Part shown: positions 5,633 through 5,755 of the stretch, piece by piece | How the letters are laid out: the number at the start of each line of letters is the position of its first letter | How positions within the stretch are numbered: position 1 is the first letter of the stretch | Origin: DASZOC01 sp035550975 | Lineage (GTDB): Bacteria; Actinomycetota; CADDZG01; WHSQ01 | Direction: 5' to 3' | NCBI GenBank assembly: GCA_035550975.1 | Contig: DASZOC010000008.1 | Location: 1-5,755, forward strand | DNA length: 5,755 bases | Made by a program: the position numbers and the translations under genes | The notes under the pieces: generated by a model | Told to the model about the DNA's origin: nothing | The model's database searches: none | The model's input: only the letters and a program-made list of their open reading frames with translations

Positions 5633-5755
5633 TCGGCGCGCACCGCTACGACGTCGGCGAGACCTGCTAGATCGATCAGGCGGCACAACTCGGGGGCCGC
5701 GTTGCACACGATCACGTCGGAGCCGAGGCGGTGCACGGTCAGCTGGAGCCGGGCG
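5629..5755 (-). CDS. STAS-domain protein, C-terminal end (partial)
   Basis: Only the last 41 codons and the stop are inside the window; the start lies beyond the right edge. The visible protein begins ARLQLTVHRLGSDVIVC and continues NAAPELCRLIDLAGLADVV to the end at VRAD. This matches the last helix, strand and helix of STAS domains in actinobacterial anti-sigma factor antagonists and related proteins: an amphipathic helix ending in RLG, a short strand, then a PELxRLIDLAGLAD helix. The phosphorylatable Ser/Thr of such proteins would lie upstream, so I cannot say whether this one is a working antagonist. Its TAA (5631-5629) overlaps the sigma-factor TAA (5630-5632). The neighbour suggests a link to sigma-factor control, but STAS proteins also occur in other signalling proteins. 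Confidence 0.7.
   Translation of the reverse strand, partial: ARLQLTVHRLGSDVIVCNAAPELCRLIDLAGLADVVAVRAD

Noticed and set aside
4597..5670. Plus-strand frame of 357 codons overlapping the sigma factor gene
   Set aside because: The translation is dominated by Arg, Ala and Gly, as expected for a shifted frame of high-GC coding sequence, while the frame from 4628 encodes clear sigma regions 2 and 4.
5006..5707. Minus-strand frame of 233 codons at the right end
   Set aside because: It is antisense to the sigma gene and out of frame with the STAS-like C-terminus, which is the believable minus-strand protein there.

Overview
The window is high-GC DNA of a chromosomal kind. I counted 70-75% G+C in sampled stretches of two genes and 53-68% in the ABC transporter genes. 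The gene families fit an actinobacterium or a close relative: a DrrAB-type ABC exporter, a long ECF sigma factor of the SigG/SigX5 kind with a C-terminal NTF2-like domain, and a STAS-domain protein. No tRNA, rRNA, CRISPR array, insertion sequence or prophage gene is visible. I cannot name the species.

Layout from left to right. Bases 1-36 are a textbook intrinsic terminator that closes an upstream gene outside the window. A plus-strand pair follows: a family 4 glycosyltransferase (start at 163) and a zinc-dependent medium-chain dehydrogenase (1473-2657), joined by an ATGA overlap. Facing them on the minus strand is a two-gene ABC exporter operon: ATPase (about 4475 down to 3465) and ABC-2 permease (3468 down to 2668), also joined by an ATGA overlap. 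A non-coding stretch of about 150 bases separates the ATPase from a divergent plus-strand ECF sigma factor gene (4628-5632). The end of a minus-strand STAS-domain gene enters from the right edge. Its stop codon overlaps the sigma-factor stop in a shared TTAA.

How the genes may work together. The glycosyltransferase and dehydrogenase are probably co-transcribed and translationally coupled, but their substrates cannot be read from the sequence. The ATPase and permease form one exporter, likely for a hydrophobic drug or lipid-like compound. The sigma factor has no anti-sigma gene beside it within the window and probably carries its own regulatory domain. The STAS protein next to it could belong to a partner-switching circuit, but only its last 41 codons are visible.

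I see no clearly new biological system. The points most worth checking are the sigma factor/STAS tail-to-tail arrangement, a possible leaderless start for the sigma gene, a repeat cluster in the divergent intergenic region, the lower G+C of the exporter operon, and the misleading long reading frame that begins inside the terminator loop.
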